Of a stretch of 64,000 nucleotides of DNA, positions 54,169 through 63,593 are shown in pieces. The stretch covers positions 556,291 through 620,290 of the forward strand of contig BMTH01000003.1 of NCBI GenBank assembly GCA_014649575.1, given 5' to 3'. The notes below the pieces were generated by a model. It had not been told where the DNA came from. It did not search any database and was given only the letters and a program-made list of their open reading frames with translations. The translations under genes were made by a program, and so were the position numbers. Within the stretch, counting starts at the first letter, position 1. Each line of letters begins with the position of its first letter. The DNA comes from Streptomyces griseoincarnatus (GTDB lineage: Bacteria; Actinomycetota; Actinomycetes; Streptomycetales; Streptomycetaceae).

Positions 54169-55146
54169 GTGACCACCCCCGACCTTCCCCTCGTCTCCTC
54201 CGGCGGCTGTGGCGACGGCTGCGCCTGCGGCGCAGGCGAGGAGGACACGTACCTGGAGTGCGGGCTCGACCCCGCGCTCGCCCAGCTCCTGGCCGACGCG
54301 GGGCTCGACCCCGTCGAGGTCGAGGACATCGCCAACGTGGCCCTCCAGGAGGACCTGGCGCACGGCGTGGACGTGACCACGGTCGCGACCATCCCCGAGG
54401 ACGCCGTCGCCACCGCCGACTTCACCGCCCGCGAGGCGGGCACGGTGGCCGGTCTCCGGGTCGCCGAGGCGGTCATGTCGATCGTCTGCACCGATGAGTT
54501 CGAGGTCGAGCGGCACGTGGAGGACGGCGACCGGGTCGAGGCCGGCCAGGTGCTGCTGTCCGTCACCACCCGCACCCGCGACATCCTCACCGCCGAGCGC
54601 AGCGCGCTAAACCTGCTGTGCCGGCTCTCCGGCATCGCCACCGCCACGCGCGCGTGGGCGGACGCGCTGGAGGGCACCAGGGCGAAGGTGCGCGACACCC
54701 GCAAGACCACGCCGGGGCTGCGCAGCCTGGAGAAGTTCGCCGTGCGCTGCGGAGGCGGCGTCAACCACCGCATGTCCCTGTCGGACGCGGCGCTGGTCAA
54801 GGACAACCACGTGGTGGCCGCGGGCGGCGTCGCGCAGGCCTTCGAGGCCGTCCGCGACCGCTTCCCGGACGTCCCGATCGAGGTCGAGGTCGACACCCTG
54901 CACCAGCTCCGCGAGGTGCTGGACGCGGGCGCCGACCTGATCCTGCTGGACAACTTCACGCCCGGCGAGTGCGAGGAGGCGGTGTCCCTCGTCGACGGCC
55001 GCGCGGCGCTGGAGGCGTCCGGACGTCTCACCCTGGCAGGCGCGAAGGCGTACGCCGACACGGGCGTCGACTACCTCGCCGTGGGCGCCCTCACCCACTC
55101 CTCGCCGATTCTCGACATCGGCCTCGACCTGCGCGCCGCGGAGTAG
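54169..55146 (+). CDS. nadC: nicotinate-nucleotide pyrophosphorylase (carboxylating)
   Basis: 325 residues from GTG 54169 (AGGAG 11 bases before it); GTG 54160 also fits but leaves only two bases after the site. The QPRTase core contains LCRLSGIATATRAWADAL, VRDTRKTTPGLRSLEKFAVRCGGGVNHRMSLSDA, VKDNHV, EVEVDTLHQLREVLDAGADLILLDNFTP. A short Cys-rich extension precedes it (GGCGDGCACGAGEE, three Cys). It makes NaMN from quinolinate and PRPP. Confidence 0.93.
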   Translation: MTTPDLPLVSSGGCGDGCACGAGEEDTYLECGLDPALAQLLADAGLDPVEVEDIANVALQEDLAHGVDVTTVATIPEDAVATADFTAREAGTVAGLRVAEAVMSIVCTDEFEVERHVEDGDRVEAGQVLLSVTTRTRDILTAERSALNLLCRLSGIATATRAWADALEGTRAKVRDTRKTTPGLRSLEKFAVRCGGGVNHRMSLSDAALVKDNHVVAAGGVAQAFEAVRDRFPDVPIEVEVDTLHQLREVLDAGADLILLDNFTPGECEEAVSLVDGRAALEASGRLTLAGAKAYADTGVDYLAVGALTHSSPILDIGLDLRAAE

Positions 55147-55154
55147 GACCGGCC

Positions 55155-55952
55155 ATGCTGCTGACCATCGACGTGGGCAACACGCACACCGTTCTCGGAC
55201 TGTTCGACGGCGACGAGATCGTCGAGCACTGGCGCATCTCCACGGACGCGCGGCGCACGGCGGACGAGCTGGCCGTGCTCCTCCAGGGCCTGATGGGCAT
55301 GCACCCGCTGCTGGGCGAGGAGCTGGGCGACGGCATCGACGGCATCGCCATCTGCGCGACCGTCCCGTCCGTGCTGCACGAACTGCGCGAGGTCACCCGC
55401 CGCTACTACGGTGACGTGCCCGCGGTCCTCGTGGAGCCGGGCGTGAAGACGGGCGTGCCGATCCAGTTCGACAACCCCAAGGAGGTCGGAGCCGACCGCA
55501 TCATCAACGCGGTGGCCGCCAACGAGCTGTACGGCGGCCCGGCGATCGTCGTCGACTTCGGCACGGCGACGACATTCGACGCGGTCTCCGCGCGCGGGGA
55601 GTACGTCGGCGGGGTCATCGCGCCCGGCATCGAGATCTCGGTCGAGGCGCTCGGCGTCAAGGCCGCCCAGCTCCGCAAGATCGAGGTGGCCCGGCCCCGC
55701 ACCGTGATCGGCAAGAACACGGTCGCGGCGATGCAGTCCGGCATCGTCTACGGCTTCGCCGGCCAGGTCGACGGCGTGGTCAACCGCATGGCGCGGGAAC
55801 TGGCCGACGACCCGGACGACGTCACGGTCATCGCCACGGGCGGCCTCGCCCCGATGGTCCTGGGCGAGGCGACGGTCATCGACGAACACGAACCCTGGCT
55901 GACCCTGATCGGCCTCCGCCTGGTCTACGAACGCAACGTGTCCCGGATGTAG
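55155..55952 (+). CDS. coaX: type III pantothenate kinase
   Basis: 265 residues. The ASKHA-fold signature is complete: DVGNTHTVLGLFDGD (residues 5-19), PGVKTGVPIQFDNPKEVGADRIINAVAA, VVDFGTATTFDAVS and GGVIAPGIEISVEAL. It phosphorylates pantothenate for CoA synthesis and needs a monovalent cation. It is the last gene of the pan-nad run, eight bases after nadC, which brings pantothenate and NAD supply together with the first CoA step. Confidence 0.95.
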   Translation: MLLTIDVGNTHTVLGLFDGDEIVEHWRISTDARRTADELAVLLQGLMGMHPLLGEELGDGIDGIAICATVPSVLHELREVTRRYYGDVPAVLVEPGVKTGVPIQFDNPKEVGADRIINAVAANELYGGPAIVVDFGTATTFDAVSARGEYVGGVIAPGIEISVEALGVKAAQLRKIEVARPRTVIGKNTVAAMQSGIVYGFAGQVDGVVNRMARELADDPDDVTVIATGGLAPMVLGEATVIDEHEPWLTLIGLRLVYERNVSRM

Positions 55953-55986
55953 CGAGCGCCGCTGCCGGGCGGGCAGCTCCCGCCGC

Positions 55987-56193
55987 TGCGGGTCGTCGGT
56001 GGCCGGTCGCGCAGTTCCCCGCGCCCCCCTGGGGGACGCCGCGGCTGCGGGCAGTCGTGCCCCCGGGGCGGCACGGGTGGGCGCAGCGGCACCTTTGCAG
56101 CGCCGGGTGCGGGTCGTCGGTGGCCGGTCGCGCAGTTCCCCGCGCCCCCCTGGGGGACGCCGCGGCTGCGGGCAGTCGTGCCCCTGGGGCGGC
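55987..56193. repeat. 86-bp direct repeat (121-bp period) with dispersed Streptomyces core
   Basis: Copies at 55987-56072 and 56108-56193 differ by one visible base. Each contains GCGCAGTTCCCCGCGCCCC, also present in the inverted repeat at 29.6 kb, and two internal palindromic segments. A 35-bp stretch separates them. The rest of the 369-bp gap 55953-56321 holds the promoter of the next gene (TATCGT at 56310-56315). Confidence 0.9.
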
Positions 56194-56321
56194 CCTCGTG
56201 CCCGGGGCGCGACCTCTGCGGCGGTGCGGAGGTGCCCCACACCCCCGCCCACCCGGGTGGTGGACGCGCCACACTGACGATCTTTGGGTGGATTTGTCTG
56301 ATTAGCGCGTATCGTCGCAGC

Positions 56322-56924
56322 ATGCCCACGCCCTACGGATCCCGCGGCGGCCTGGCGTTCGGTGCGGAGGAGCTGCGTGTGCTCCGCCGCGCCCTCGCCC
56401 TCGCCCTGCACCCCAGCCCGGCCACGGCCGACGACGTCCAGGACTGCCTGCGCCTCGCCGCGTCCCTCGACGAGGCGACGCGCGAGAGCGCCCGGCTGCG
56501 CGCCTTTCTGGTGGCCGACCTCGGCCGCTACCGCGCCGCCCTCCCCGGTACCGCCGTCGGCTACCTCGCGCTCCTCGAGGAGGCGCTGGGCGCCGGCTAC
56601 CGGCCCCAGCCGGACGATCTGGCCGCCCTGCGCGCCCTGCGCGGCAACCCCACCGCCGCCACCCTCCTGCGGCACAGCGAACGCGTCCGTCTGACCGCCC
56701 TGCCCGGGGGCCTGGCCTCCGCGGGCCAGGAGCAGGAGCGCGGGGAGCCGCAGAAGAAGCCCGAGAAGCGGCCCTCGGCTCCGCACCCCGCGCCGAACCC
56801 CAGCCCCGCGCCCGCCCCCGGCACCCCCCGTCCGACCCGGCGGCCCGTGCCCACGCCGGGCGAGGTCTTCCCCCGGCGCAAACCCGCCACGCCGCCGCCG
56901 GACCGGCACCTGGCCGCCGGCTGA
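56322..56924 (+). CDS. conserved hypothetical protein
   Basis: 200 residues. An N-terminal helical domain of about 140 residues (LAFGAEELRVLRRALALALHPSPATADDVQDCLRLAASLDEA, FLVADLGRYRAALPGTAVGYLALLEEALGAGYRPQPDDLAALRAL) is followed by a Pro-rich basic tail of about 55 residues. No catalytic motif. The ATG is about seven bases after TATCGT, so the mRNA may be leaderless. I recognise it only as the sort of protein present in Streptomyces near lsr2/clpC. Confidence 0.75.
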   Translation: MPTPYGSRGGLAFGAEELRVLRRALALALHPSPATADDVQDCLRLAASLDEATRESARLRAFLVADLGRYRAALPGTAVGYLALLEEALGAGYRPQPDDLAALRALRGNPTAATLLRHSERVRLTALPGGLASAGQEQERGEPQKKPEKRPSAPHPAPNPSPAPAPGTPRPTRRPVPTPGEVFPRRKPATPPPDRHLAAG

Positions 56925-56950
56925 CCCGCCCGCCTGGCTACTCTGGACGC

Positions 56951-57124
56951 ATGGACTACGTCTCCGCGCTCCTGCCCCCGGTCGTCATGGCCGTCTTCTT
57001 CATCGGCGTGATCCGCGTCATCGTGAAGACGCAGGGCGGCGCCAACAAGACCAAGGAGGACGCCGCCGTCGACGCGGCCCTCGCCCGGGCGGAAGGCTCG
57101 CCCGCCGCCAAGCCCGACGCCTGA
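56951..57124 (+). CDS. small single-pass membrane protein (57 aa)
   Basis: 57 residues: MDYVSALLPPVVMAVFFIGV, then IRVIVKTQGGANKTKEDAAVDAALARAEGSPAAKPDA. One transmembrane helix (about 6-26) and an Ala/Lys-rich cytoplasmic tail. It lies 26 bp after the preceding hypothetical gene and is followed by a strong terminator, so the two form a transcription unit. ATG 56951; no function known. Confidence 0.7.
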   Translation: MDYVSALLPPVVMAVFFIGVIRVIVKTQGGANKTKEDAAVDAALARAEGSPAAKPDA

Positions 57125-57146
57125 CCGGGGCCACCCCGGCCCCTCA

Positions 57147-57179
57147 GGGGCGTACGACCCGCCGTCGTACGCCCCTTTT
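57147..57179 (+). terminator. hairpin terminator with T run
   Basis: 11-bp perfect stem (57147-57157 with 57165-57175), seven-base loop, followed by TTTT. Between the 57-residue protein gene and the BlaI-like gene. Confidence 0.85.
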
Positions 57180-57249
57180 GTCGTGGTTCGCCAGGTATCA
57201 CGCACGTCCGGCACGCCATTGCCGGGATCTCCCACTATTGTTCTGAGTT

Positions 57250-57693
57250 GTGCCTCGCCCATTGGGAGAACTCGAAGACGCGGTCATGACGCGGGTCTGG
57301 AAGTGGAACCGCCCGGTGACCGTTCGGGAAGTCCTGGAAGATCTCCAGAAGGAACGGTCCATCGCGTACACCACGGTGATGACCGTTATGGACAATCTCC
57401 ATCAGAAGGGCTGGGTGCGCCGCGAGTCCGAAGGGCGCGCCTATCGATATGAGGCCGTCTCCACTCGCGCCGCCTACGCCGCCGCCCTCATGAACGAGGC
57501 GTGGTCACGGAGCGACAACGCCGCCGCGGCTCTCGTCGCGTTCTTCGGCATGATGAGCGAGGAACAGCGGCGGGCTCTCCAGGACGCCATGCGGATCGTC
57601 CAGCTCCCTGAAACCCCCGAAACCGACGACGGCGACGCCGGCACTCCCGCCGGCGAGAACCCCGCCTCTCGTGACGAGCCCGGCGGGCGATAG
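57250..57693 (+). CDS. BlaI/MecI/CopY-family transcriptional regulator
   Basis: 147 residues. Winged helix GELEDAVMTRVWKWNRPVTVREVLEDLQKERSIAYTTVMTVMDNLHQKGWVRRESEGRAYRYEAV, then a dimerisation helix. It is the Penicillinase_R family. No BlaR1-type M56 sensor peptidase is adjacent, and the C-terminal tail is Pro/Glu-rich. TATTGT (57236-57241) lies about nine bases before the GTG, so the mRNA may be leaderless. Target genes are unknown; cell-wall stress is typical of the family. Confidence 0.9.
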   Translation: MPRPLGELEDAVMTRVWKWNRPVTVREVLEDLQKERSIAYTTVMTVMDNLHQKGWVRRESEGRAYRYEAVSTRAAYAAALMNEAWSRSDNAAAALVAFFGMMSEEQRRALQDAMRIVQLPETPETDDGDAGTPAGENPASRDEPGGR

Positions 57694-57702
57694 CGTCCGT
57701 CC

Positions 57703-58236
57703 ATGTCAGCAGACAGCCCCGAAGTCACCGCAAATGCCCTCACCGTGCGACGGGCGCGCACCAGCGATGTTCCGGCTGTACGCCGCCTCCTGGACGACTA
57801 CGTCCGCCGGGGCATCCTGCTCGACAAAGCCACGGTGACGCTTTACGAGGACATCCAGGAGTTCTGGGTCGCGGAACGGGACGACAACGCGGAGGTCGTC
57901 GGCTGCGGCGCCCTGCACGTGATGTGGGAAGACCTCGCGGAGGTGCGCACTCTCGCCGTGAAGCCGGGCCTGAAGGGCGCGGGCGTGGGCCACCGCCTGT
58001 TGGAGAAGTTGCTGCAGACGGCCCGCTGGCTCGGTGTTCGACGCGTTTTCTGTCTGACCTTCGAAGTGGACTTCTTCGGCAAGCACGGCTTCGTGGAGAT
58101 CGGCGAGACGCCCGTCGACCGCGATGTGTACGCGGAGTTGCTGCGCTCCTATGACGAGGGTGTCGCGGAGTTCCTGGGTCTCGAACGCGTGAAACCGAAC
58201 ACCCTGGGCAACAGCCGGATGCTTCTGCATCTGTGA
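57703..58236 (+). CDS. amino-acid N-acetyltransferase (GNAT, ArgA-like)
   Basis: 177 residues. GNAT acetyl-CoA motif VKPGLKGAGVGHRLLEKLLQTARWLGV and C-terminal FEVDFFGKHGFVEIG typical of the short actinobacterial ArgA. It resembles the stand-alone N-acetylglutamate synthase of Mycobacterium (argA, also reported to acetylate glutamine). It would supply N-acetylglutamate for arginine synthesis. It is nine bases after the BlaI-like gene. Confidence 0.8.
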   Translation: MSADSPEVTANALTVRRARTSDVPAVRRLLDDYVRRGILLDKATVTLYEDIQEFWVAERDDNAEVVGCGALHVMWEDLAEVRTLAVKPGLKGAGVGHRLLEKLLQTARWLGVRRVFCLTFEVDFFGKHGFVEIGETPVDRDVYAELLRSYDEGVAEFLGLERVKPNTLGNSRMLLHL

Positions 58237-58360
58237 TCCGCGTCAGGGCTCCTATGCGGGTGCCCTATGTCCGAAACGCGCATGTTTCCGGGGTGTGCGC
58301 GGCCGTCTGTCCTCTGCCGGGGGTTTGTGTTTTTACGGCAAAAGCGGTTTGCTTTCCGAG

Positions 58361-58382
58361 GTACTGCAGTACTGCATATAAC
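58361..58382 (+). promoter_or_regulatory. lsr2 promoter region with palindrome
   Basis: GTACTGCAGTAC (58361-58372) followed by TATAAC (58377-58382), a good -10 element. TACTGCA occurs twice in 58362-58376. The patch is unusually A+T-rich for this genome, as expected of a promoter that Lsr2 itself might bind. Confidence 0.5.
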
Positions 58383-58448
58383 AAGGGGCGGCGATACGGC
58401 GGACGCCGGCTCACCCCGGCCCTCAAGTTATCGATGAAAGGAAATCCG

Positions 58449-58784
58449 GTGGCACAGAAGGTTCAGGTCCTTCTTGTCGACGACCTCGACGGCGGCGAGG
58501 CGGACGAGACCGTGACGTTCGCGTTGGACGGCAAGACCTACGAGATCGATCTCACCACCGCCAACGCGGAGAAGCTCCGCGGCCTTCTCGAGCCTTACGT
58601 GAAGGGCGGTCGTCGTACCGGGGGCCGCGCTTCCGGCGGGCGCGGAAAGGCGCGTTCCTCCTCGGGCGGCAGCCAGGACACCGCGGCCATCCGCGCCTGG
58701 GCCAAGGAGAACGGCTACGAGGTGAACGACCGCGGCCGCGTCCCCGCGTCCATCCGCGAGGCCTACGAGAGCGCCAACGGCTGA
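58449..58784 (+). CDS. lsr2: Lsr2 nucleoid-associated protein
   Basis: 111 residues from GTG 58449 (AAAGG upstream). The N-terminal dimerisation domain (VAQKVQVLLVDDLDGGEADETVTFALDGKTYEIDLTTANAEKLRGLLEPYV) is joined by a basic Gly/Ser/Arg linker to the AT-hook-like C-terminal domain (IRAWAKENGYEVNDRGRVPASIREAYESANG, with RGR). Lsr2 silences A+T-rich foreign DNA, the actinobacterial H-NS equivalent. It overlaps the end of the convergent hypothetical gene by 22 bp. Confidence 0.95.
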   Translation: MAQKVQVLLVDDLDGGEADETVTFALDGKTYEIDLTTANAEKLRGLLEPYVKGGRRTGGRASGGRGKARSSSGGSQDTAAIRAWAKENGYEVNDRGRVPASIREAYESANG

Positions 58785-59467
58785 CCCACACCCCGCACGG
58801 CGGCGCCCGTACCGGAGCACCGCAGGCGTACGCGGTGGATCTGCGTCGCCACGGTGCTGACCAGACGCACGAGGTCCGGGGGGCCGTCACCGACCCCTCG
58901 CGGGCTCCTCGTGCCCATCGCCGGCAGCGTCGGCAGCGAGGCCACCGTCTCGCGACCCGGCTCGGGGGGCCGCAGCCAGACGGCGGCCCCCTGCGGACTG
59001 CCCGCGCGCCCTTCTCCGGGACGCCCCGCGGCCCGGTGTCCACGCGGTGCGTCCGGCCCGGCCCCGGCGGTCCACGGGGCGGGGGCGTCCATGAGGCCCC
59101 CGCCGAGCGCCCGCAGGTCGAGACCCAGCCCGCCCCACTCCAGCCACTCCAGCAGGCCCGGCACCTCGTCGGCGCCCCCCGCCGCGATCAGCAGCCGCAT
59201 CCGGCCCCCTTGGACGGCGACCGGGAAACCCTCCGCGGCCGGGCCCAGCCGCTCCAGCGCCGCACGGCCCGCCTCCGCGGGCACGTCCAGGACGTCGAAG
59301 CGCACGCCCACCGTCAGCCGCGGCGGAACACCGGGCACCGTGGGCCATCCCAGGACGTTCTCGTACCAGGAGCGCGTCCGGTCGCCGTGACGCCTCTCGC
59401 CCACCTCGCGGGCGGACAGGTCCGGCCGGCGGGGCGACGGGAGGGCGGCGGAGCGGAGACCGGCCAT
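58763..59467 (-). CDS. hypothetical protein conserved between lsr2 and clpC
   Basis: 234 residues. WYENVLGWPTVPGVPPRLTVGVRFDVLDVPAEAGRAALERLG is the recognisable block, reminiscent of the N-terminal region of bifunctional primase/polymerase-type proteins. This is followed by GGRMRLLIAAGGADEVPGLLEWLEWGGLGLDLRALGGGLMDAP and a region of low conservation-like appearance. No catalytic triad is evident, so it may be a degraded relative. Coding support is mainly codon pattern and position, hence moderate confidence. Confidence 0.65.
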   Translation of the reverse strand: MAGLRSAALPSPRRPDLSAREVGERRHGDRTRSWYENVLGWPTVPGVPPRLTVGVRFDVLDVPAEAGRAALERLGPAAEGFPVAVQGGRMRLLIAAGGADEVPGLLEWLEWGGLGLDLRALGGGLMDAPAPWTAGAGPDAPRGHRAAGRPGEGRAGSPQGAAVWLRPPEPGRETVASLPTLPAMGTRSPRGVGDGPPDLVRLVSTVATQIHRVRLRCSGTGAAVRGVGQPLALS

Positions 59468-59678
59468 GCCCGGGGCAACGCACGACGACCCTCGGAGTTA
59501 CGCTGGGTGTCTGGACGTGCGCGCACGGTGTCGAACATGAGGGCGCGCGGGGGTGAAGCAGGGCGCAAGGTTGTTCGCCCGTAGCGGAGGGAACCCGTGC
59601 ACTCGGCATGGACAGTCAGTCGCAGCGGGTAAGACATCCCTAGTGGGAGGGGGCGACACGCAGGGCGGGAAGGCTCCC

Positions 59679-59695
59679 GTTCGCCACGGGCGTAC
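59679..59695 (+). promoter_or_regulatory. possible ClgR-binding site before clpC
   Basis: GTTCGCCACGGGCGTAC has the CGC-N5-GCG core expected of ClgR sites and lies about 30 bp before the SigR-type -35, a position suited to an activator. One position deviates from the consensus I know. Confidence 0.4.
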
Positions 59696-59724
59696 TGGCG
59701 AAGGGGGTAACTGCCTGGCCTGCG

Positions 59725-59750
59725 GGAACATCGTCTCGCACCATCGGGTT
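59725..59750 (+). promoter_or_regulatory. SigR-type promoter of clpC
   Basis: GGAAC (59725-59729) followed after exactly 18 bp by GTT (59748-59750), the established SigR (RpoE-like, thiol stress) consensus GGAAY-N18/19-GTT. Transcription would start near 59757, about 140 bp before clpC. Rest of the 431-bp gap 59468-59898 has no gene. Confidence 0.7.
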
Positions 59751-59898
59751 GGAGCAGATGTCGGCGTGAGCGGGGTCAGGAGGCCATCGACGGTGTCGGC
59801 AGTTGGAATGAGCGGTCCCCGCTTGCGGGACTAAGCTGCGGAAGGACAGGGAGGGGAAGTTCCCCCCACTGCCTGACCGCTCTGAGGAGCGATTAACG

Positions 59899-62424
<2,526 letters not shown>

Positions 62425-62447
62425 GCGCCCTGCCTCACGGCCTGTGA

Positions 62448-62481
62448 AAGGGGCCGGCACCCGCGAGGGTGCCGGCCCCTT
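62448..62481. terminator. hairpin terminator between clpC and the acid phosphatase gene
   Basis: 15-bp perfect stem (62448-62462 with 62467-62481) and GCGA tetraloop, 24 bp after clpC and 19 bp before the convergent stop. Confidence 0.9.
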
Positions 62482-62499
62482 GGCTGTTTCCGCGGGCGG

Positions 62500-63153
62500 T
62501 CAGGAGAGCTGGCCGCCGTAGTCCGGGAGCTTGAAGGTGCGCTCGGCGTGGCCGCCGGAGAGGTCGGTGGCGCTGTTGCCGATGTTGGCGATGATCGTGT
62601 AGCCCTTGCGCTCGATGTCGACGCGCTGCGCGGTCTTGTACTCGGCGACGTTCCGGAAGAGGTCGATGAAGCTGCGGACGTACAGGCCGGAGGACTCGTA
62701 GCCGACGTGGTCGAGGTTCCACTCGGTGGGCGCGTAGATGATGCCGGGGCGGGCGGTGACGAAGAACAGGGTGACCCCGCGCTCCTCGGCGTACCGGGCG
62801 ACCTCCAGGACCGGCTTGTTGGCGGGCTGCGGGAAGCTGAAGCCGAAGTCGGTCTCCAGCGCGGTGTTGTCGATGTCGAGGACGATCGCCTGCTTCTCGC
62901 CCGGCCGGGCGTCGGCGATGCGCTGCTTCACATAGGGCAGGGCCTGGTCCATGACGGCACGGCAGTCGCGCTGCCAGGTGTCGTAGTCGACGTCCGCCGC
63001 GAGGGCGGGGGCGGTGGCCGGGAGGGCGGCGGTGGCCGTCGTGGGTGCCGCTGCGGAGGGTGTGGCCTCGGCGGGTACGGCAAGGGCCACCAGGGCGGTC
63101 GCGGAGACGGCGGTCACCGATACGCGGCGCAACCAGGAGCGTCGGCTTCTCAT
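62500..63153 (-). CDS. secreted HAD-superfamily acid phosphatase (class B/III-like)
   Basis: 217 residues. Signal peptide: MRSRRSWLRRVSVTAVSATALVALAVPAEA (twin Arg-type start, cleavage about residue 30). The catalytic DxDxT motif is VLDIDNTALE, with FFVTARPGI and FKLPDYGGQLS downstream. It should remove phosphate from organic esters outside the cell. It is convergent with clpC and divergent from the M23-type gene. Confidence 0.85.
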   Translation of the reverse strand: MRSRRSWLRRVSVTAVSATALVALAVPAEATPSAAAPTTATAALPATAPALAADVDYDTWQRDCRAVMDQALPYVKQRIADARPGEKQAIVLDIDNTALETDFGFSFPQPANKPVLEVARYAEERGVTLFFVTARPGIIYAPTEWNLDHVGYESSGLYVRSFIDLFRNVAEYKTAQRVDIERKGYTIIANIGNSATDLSGGHAERTFKLPDYGGQLS

Positions 63154-63410
63154 GTCGTGGGGGTCCTCTCACGTCCGTGACGCTGCCAACATGTCGTGTG
63201 CATGCTCGTGTGCGAGGGTGACGCGAGGTGAACCGTAGGGTTACCGGACGGTAGGTCACCAGAGGCCTGCGCCACATTTCTGCACCCGCTTTTTCACTCC
63301 GCCGGTGATGTGCCGCACAGGACCTACGTCACGTACGGCCCGGAATAGTAGCGGGACACCGAAACCACATCGGACATTCAGGGCGAAAACGCGAGCGATC
63401 GGCTTGAAAT

Positions 63411-63486
63411 GGGGCTTTCGGCCCCTGTGAGGCGCGTCTCAGGGGCCGCATATCTCGGTGGGTATCTACGAATTTCCGTCGTAGAT
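63411..63486 (+). promoter_or_regulatory. structured leader before the M23 peptidase gene
   Basis: Three stems are drawn: GGGGC/GCCCC (63411-63425), CGGCCCCTG/CAGGGGCCG (63419-63427 with 63440-63448) which shares bases with the first, and ATCTACGA/TCGTAGAT (63464-63471 with 63479-63486). The first two are mutually exclusive. Not a match to a riboswitch I can recognise. The gap 63154-63593 (440 bp) also holds the divergent phosphatase promoter. Confidence 0.5.
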
Positions 63487-63593
63487 CACACCTTTGCGGC
63501 GTTTCGGGCGAAAGGGTTACCACTGAATGGCCACCACGCCACGGGTCCCGTGAGCCGGTGGTTTCCCTCTGCCCCCTCCCCCATGAGGTTTCG

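Noticed and set aside
55987..56193. Attachment site or miniature transposon
   Set aside because: No integrase, no tRNA and no target duplication; explained by repeat duplication.
59805..59831. Second SigR promoter at GGAAT
   Set aside because: No GTT at 18 or 19 bp spacing; the GGAAC-GTT pair at 59725-59750 fits exactly.
63341..63593. ydaO cyclic di-AMP riboswitch before the M23-type gene
   Set aside because: The conserved GGGGUGAAUC-type and related motifs I know from Streptomyces copies are not visible; only generic hairpins are.
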